From assembly GCA_022559845.1 (NCBI GenBank), contig CM040118.1, positions 158,368,331-158,432,330 on the forward strand: DNA of 64,000 nucleotides, given 5' to 3'. The notes below the pieces were generated by a model. It searched no databases, had not been told where the DNA came from, and saw only the letters and a list, made by a program, of their open reading frames with translations. Each line of letters starts with the position of its first letter. Position 1 is the first letter of the stretch. This document shows positions 61,096 to 64,000 of this stretch, in pieces. A program made the translations under genes and the position numbers. Origin of the DNA: Amorphophallus konjac. Lineage: Eukaryota; Streptophyta; Magnoliopsida; Alismatales; Araceae.

Positions 61096-61640
61096 TGCTT
61101 CCCTAGTACCTTTACTACCACTACACTTATACGTAACAACAATATTTTCTTATGTAAAAAACAAACACAGAAAAAAACAAAAAAAAATAACAAAACGGAC
61201 ACACAAAAAGAGGGGAAAAATAAAAAAAAAAGAGAATGCATGATTGCCCTGCTTGCATGTTTACTTAATATAGAATAATACACCTCCTTGGAATTTTCTA
61301 GGACCGTGTTTCCTTGCTAAATAATATCGCCCCGATTCTGGGTGCACGCGCGCCACGGCACGCGCTCGAAGGGAACCCAATTATGGCAGGTGCACACGTC
61401 AAGGGAAAGTGTCATGGCTGAATTGCTAAGCCCAACTCACAAAATAAACCTGAGATAACACTCCCACACTTAGCACTTAATGCGTTCAATAGCTTTCAAC
61501 CATAGGGATTGCCTGAATTCCTTCTTACCACTCTACGGAGACTTGAATTCCTGCACTCGCGTGAAAGGTAATTGTGAGGAAAAAGCTACCTACCCCCACT
61601 GTAAAATAAAAAAAAATAAATAAAAAAGAGAGAGAAACGT
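61096..61640 (+). other. Noncoding spacer
   Basis: A/T-rich 61130-61260 with A-runs, then unique sequence. No gene or repeat recognised. Confidence 0.5.
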
Positions 61641-61875
61641 GAATCCGAGTAGCCGGGAATCCCCATTGAGACACATGAGGAGACTCGCGCGAAATGGTGA
61701 AGCGAATTACAATAAGGATGAAACCTATTAGCTGGGAATCCCCATTGAGACATATGAGGAAACTCGCGTCAAATGGTGGAATCCGCAATAGAATCATAAT
61801 AAGGACGAATCTTAGTAGCCGAGAATCCCCATTGAGACACATGAGGAGACTCGCGCCGAACGGTGAAATCCGCTA
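61641..61875 (+). repeat. Tandem repeat L4, three units of about 80-87 bp
   Basis: Each unit begins AATCCCCATTGAGACAYATG and contains RAAACTCGCGYSRAAYGGTG. Three copies at about 61660, 61738 and 61826. Confidence 0.88.
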
Positions 61876-62309
61876 CCAAAATAAACAAGTGGGGGCTGTG
61901 TGAAGCTACTGAAAGTAGAAAGCCTAGAACTAATGTGTAGGCGCTAGAGTGATCCTCGAGTGTCACCAAGAAAACCTGCATATCCCTATGGTTAGGGCTC
62001 TTTGTTCACACATTTGTACCGCCACGCCACAGAGAATTGCCTCAGGTGAAATGCGTGAATTAAGGCTATGCATGCAAGACGTGCGATATCCTCTTGACGG
62101 GTGCACCACCCCTCAATTGTGCCTCATGACCCGCACCGTGTCTGCAAATTATGGGCGATGTCCCTATCCCATCCCCTATAGAGGGAGCTATCACATACGT
62201 ATATTTACATTATGCCTACTAATGAATGCCTGCATGCTTGAATAAAAAAAATAACAAATAAAAAATAAAAATAATAATAATGTGTGTATACAGTAAAATC
62301 AATTTCGAC
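61876..62309 (+). other. Noncoding spacer
   Basis: Unique sequence, then A/T-rich 62240-62285. No gene recognised. Confidence 0.5.
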
Positions 62310-62900
62310 TATCGCAGCCTACTTTCCCAGCTCTGGCTCGTAGAGCCCAATCTTGGCCCCCCATGGCCTACCTCTTGCCCTTGCGGCTCGTTAATCTGCC
62401 AACTCCGGCTTCTGTAGTCTGCTTCCCTGATTTGGGCTTTCACATCTTACGCCTTAATTTCGGCTCTTGCAGCCCGCTTCCCAACAATTTTTGCTGTTGT
62501 AGCCTGCTTACCTCGGCCCCCATGGCCCGCTTTCCCAATTCTGGCCTTCACAGCCTGCTTCCCAGAATTCGGCCTTCATGGCCCGCTGCCCATAATTTCG
62601 GCCTTCACAGCCCGCTTCCCAACTTTAGCTCTTGCAGCCTGCTTCCCAGAATTCGGCTCTCATAGCCTGCTTCCCAGAATTCAGCCTTCACGGCCCACTT
62701 CCCATAATTTCGGCTCTTGCAGCCCGCTTCCCAATATCCTTGACTTTCATAAGCTGCTCCCCCAATTCGGCCTCTGCGGCCCGCTTCCCGACTTTGGCTC
62801 TTCTGGCATGCTTCCCTTCGGCTCTCGCAGCCCACTTTCCCAATTTTGGCTCTGGCAGCCTGCTCCCCAAATTTCAGCTTTCGCAGCCCGCTTTTCTGAT
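62310..62900 (+). repeat. Minisatellite L3, second block
   Basis: About 19 units of the same GCCTGCTTCCC monomer as 59690-61095, more diverged, separated from it by 1.2 kb containing L4. Confidence 0.85.
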
Positions 62901-63017
62901 TTGGGGACACTAAATAATTTCTCACCCCATATTTACGTGCAGGGGAATATAAAAGAGGAGAAAAGAGAAGAGAAGGTGAAAATAAGGAAAGAAGAAAAGG
63001 AAACACTCTTGAAGTGC

Positions 63018-63120
63018 TCCAACGGCGCAGCAGCCTGCAAGCCCTCCAGCGGCACACTACTAAGTGCCCTCAGTAGCACACTCATTGTGAAGCCTCCAGC
63101 GGCACGCCCTTTTGCCGCTC
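63018..63120 (+). repeat. CTCCARCGGCAC units, block before the 3' end
   Basis: Four or five units of the LTR-type CGGCAC monomer inside the internal region. Confidence 0.75.
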
Positions 63121-63126
63121 CAACGT

Positions 63127-63922
63127 CAGTTCCCGACACCTTGTCGACACTGATTAAGATAAGAAGAGACCAATATACCACGAAAGTTCCAGACACCCTG
63201 TCGGCACTGATGAAGAGAAGAAGAGACCAACAAACCATGTCAGTGCCCGACACCCTGTCGGCACTGACGAAGAGAAGAAGAGAACAAGTAAACCATGTCA
63301 ATGCCCGACACCCCGTCGGCACTGACGAAGAGAAGAAGAGACCAACACGCCATGTCAGTCCCCGACACCCCGTCGGCACTAACGAAGAGAAGAAGAGACC
63401 AACATGCCATGTCAGTCCCCGACACCCCATCGGCACTGACGAAGAGACAAAGAGACCAACATGCTACGCCAGCTCCCAACACCCTGTCGGCATTGACGAA
63501 GAGAAGAAGAGAACAAGTAAACCATGTCAACGCCCGACACCCCGTCGGCACTGACGAAGAGAAGAAGAGACCAACATGACATGTCAGTCCCCGACACCCC
63601 GTCGGCACTGACAAAGAGAAGAAGAGACCAACATGCTACGCCAGCTCCCAACACCCTGTCGGCATTGATGAAGAGAAGAAGAGAACAAGTAAACCATGTC
63701 AACGCCCGACACCCCGTCGGCACTGACGAAGAGAAGAAGAGACCAACATGACATGTCAGTCCCCGACACCCCGTCGGCACTGACGAAGAGAAGAAGAGAC
63801 CAACATGCCATGTCAGTCCCTGACACCCCGTCGGCACTGACGAAGAGAAGAAGAGACCAACATGCTACGCCAGCTCCCAACACCATGTCGGCACCAACAA
63901 AGAGAAGAATAGACCAGTACAC
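63127..63922 (+). repeat. Minisatellite L7: CCGACACCCCGTCGGCACTGA units with higher-order repeat
   Basis: About 14 units of 57-58 bp: CCCGACACCCCGTCGGCACT then GACGAAGAGAAGAAGAGACC and a variable end. CCGAC/GTCGG form perfect 5-bp arms around ACCCC. Three-unit blocks of about 173 bp (ends CTACGCCAG, AAGTAAACCATGTCAA, GACATGTCAG) repeat, so a higher-order repeat exists. Confidence 0.92.
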
Positions 63923-63963
63923 CCACCGGCACCGCCTGGCTCATCCTTCGCCTGCGCTACCCG

Positions 63964-63978
63964 TGGGTGGGGGGCATT
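63964..63978 (+). other. Polypurine tract of the non-autonomous element
   Basis: TGGGTGGGGGGCATT directly before the TG at 63979; it sets the orientation as plus. Confidence 0.65.
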
Positions 63979-64000
63979 TGTGGATGTGCAAAATTGCACA
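63979..64000 (+). repeat. First 22 bases of the 3' LTR
   Basis: Matches 52239-52260 with one difference (GGATG against GGACG). The rest is outside the window. Confidence 0.8.

Larger units (their letters stand above)
52239..64000 (+). mobile_element. Giant non-autonomous LTR retrotransposon (LARD-like), cut by right edge
   Basis: The start TGTGGAYGTGCAAAATTGCA (52239 on) recurs at 63979 to the window end, directly after a purine tract. So a 5' LTR begins at 52239 and a 3' LTR at 63979. A primer-site candidate at 56723 gives an LTR of about 4.48 kb. The internal 7.3 kb has no gag, protease, RT or integrase; it is almost entirely minisatellite arrays. It is inserted in PMD-B exon A; CCATT (52234-52238) would be the target duplication but the other copy is outside. 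Large LTR pairs with noncoding interiors match the LARD class. Orientation rests on the primer and purine tracts. Confidence 0.75.

Noticed and set aside
59775..61106. 443-codon and 329-codon overlapping open frames, plus a 147-codon one on the other strand
   Set aside because: They lie in the L3 minisatellite, which is stop-free in several frames; the translations are monotonous repeats with no fold-like pattern.
63127..63922. CRISPR-like array (regular 57-58 bp spacing)
   Set aside because: No conserved-repeat/unique-spacer alternation, no cas genes, eukaryotic context; it is a minisatellite with higher-order structure.

Overview
This 64 kb window is plant nuclear DNA, almost certainly from an angiosperm with a large, repeat-rich genome. 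Nearly all of it is nested LTR retrotransposons: Tat-lineage Ty3/gypsy with two RNase H domains, a chromodomain Ty3/gypsy element, and a Sirevirus-like Ty1/copia element. The only gene-like sequences outside retroelement polyproteins are two plant mobile domain (PMD, MAIN/MAIL-like) genes. I see no rRNA, tRNA, CRISPR or bacterial feature, and I cannot name the species.

Layout. Tat-1 (1-17285, minus strand) runs from its 5' LTR (15976-17285) through an Arg-type primer site, leader, gag, protease and G-patch to the start of RT, where the window cuts it. Its gag is split by a complete chromovirus (4604-14527, plus strand; identical-length 2374-bp LTRs; target duplication GGGAG). Next come about 1.4 kb of AT-rich promoter-like DNA, PMD gene A (18716-19991, plus, one 100-bp intron), and a Tat fragment (RNase H, archaeal-type RNase H, integrase; to 22567) joined in frame to the end of PMD-A. 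An LTR-like tract (22721-25308) follows. Tat-2 (from 25309, plus) is of the same family as Tat-1 and carries a full but broken gag-pro-RT-RH-aRH-INT to 35977. Its downstream region is interrupted by a complete copia element (37431-49622; target duplication CAATG; 2.7-kb LTRs). Removing the copia element joins the Tat-2 3' region to the 3' end of PMD gene B (49678-52238, minus, at least seven exons). PMD-B is cut at its 5' side by a giant non-autonomous element (52239 to beyond 64000) with a probable 4.5-kb LTR and a 7.3-kb internal region made of minisatellite arrays and no gag or pol.

The most striking theme is architectural. Five unrelated sequence families here carry long arrays of short, often self-complementary units in LTRs, leaders or 3' regions: TGACGCC..GGCGTCA in Tat-1/Tat-2 and before the PMD-A TATA box; CACGG..ACCGTG in 22721-25308; AAGTCTRTACA (TGTACA core) about 43 times in each copia LTR; and CGGCACRCC, ACCCCG..GGGGGCA, GAGGC..GCCTC and CCGAC..GTCGG in the non-autonomous element. 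The Tat pair also shares an A8 homopolymer exactly where protease and RT change reading frame.

Ages. Hand-counted LTR divergence is about 1.7% for the chromovirus and about 1.9% for the copia element, so both are recent and similar in age. Tat-1, Tat-2 and the Tat-B fragment are older and heavily broken. All coordinates come from reading the sequence; family assignments are from recognised motifs, not database searches.
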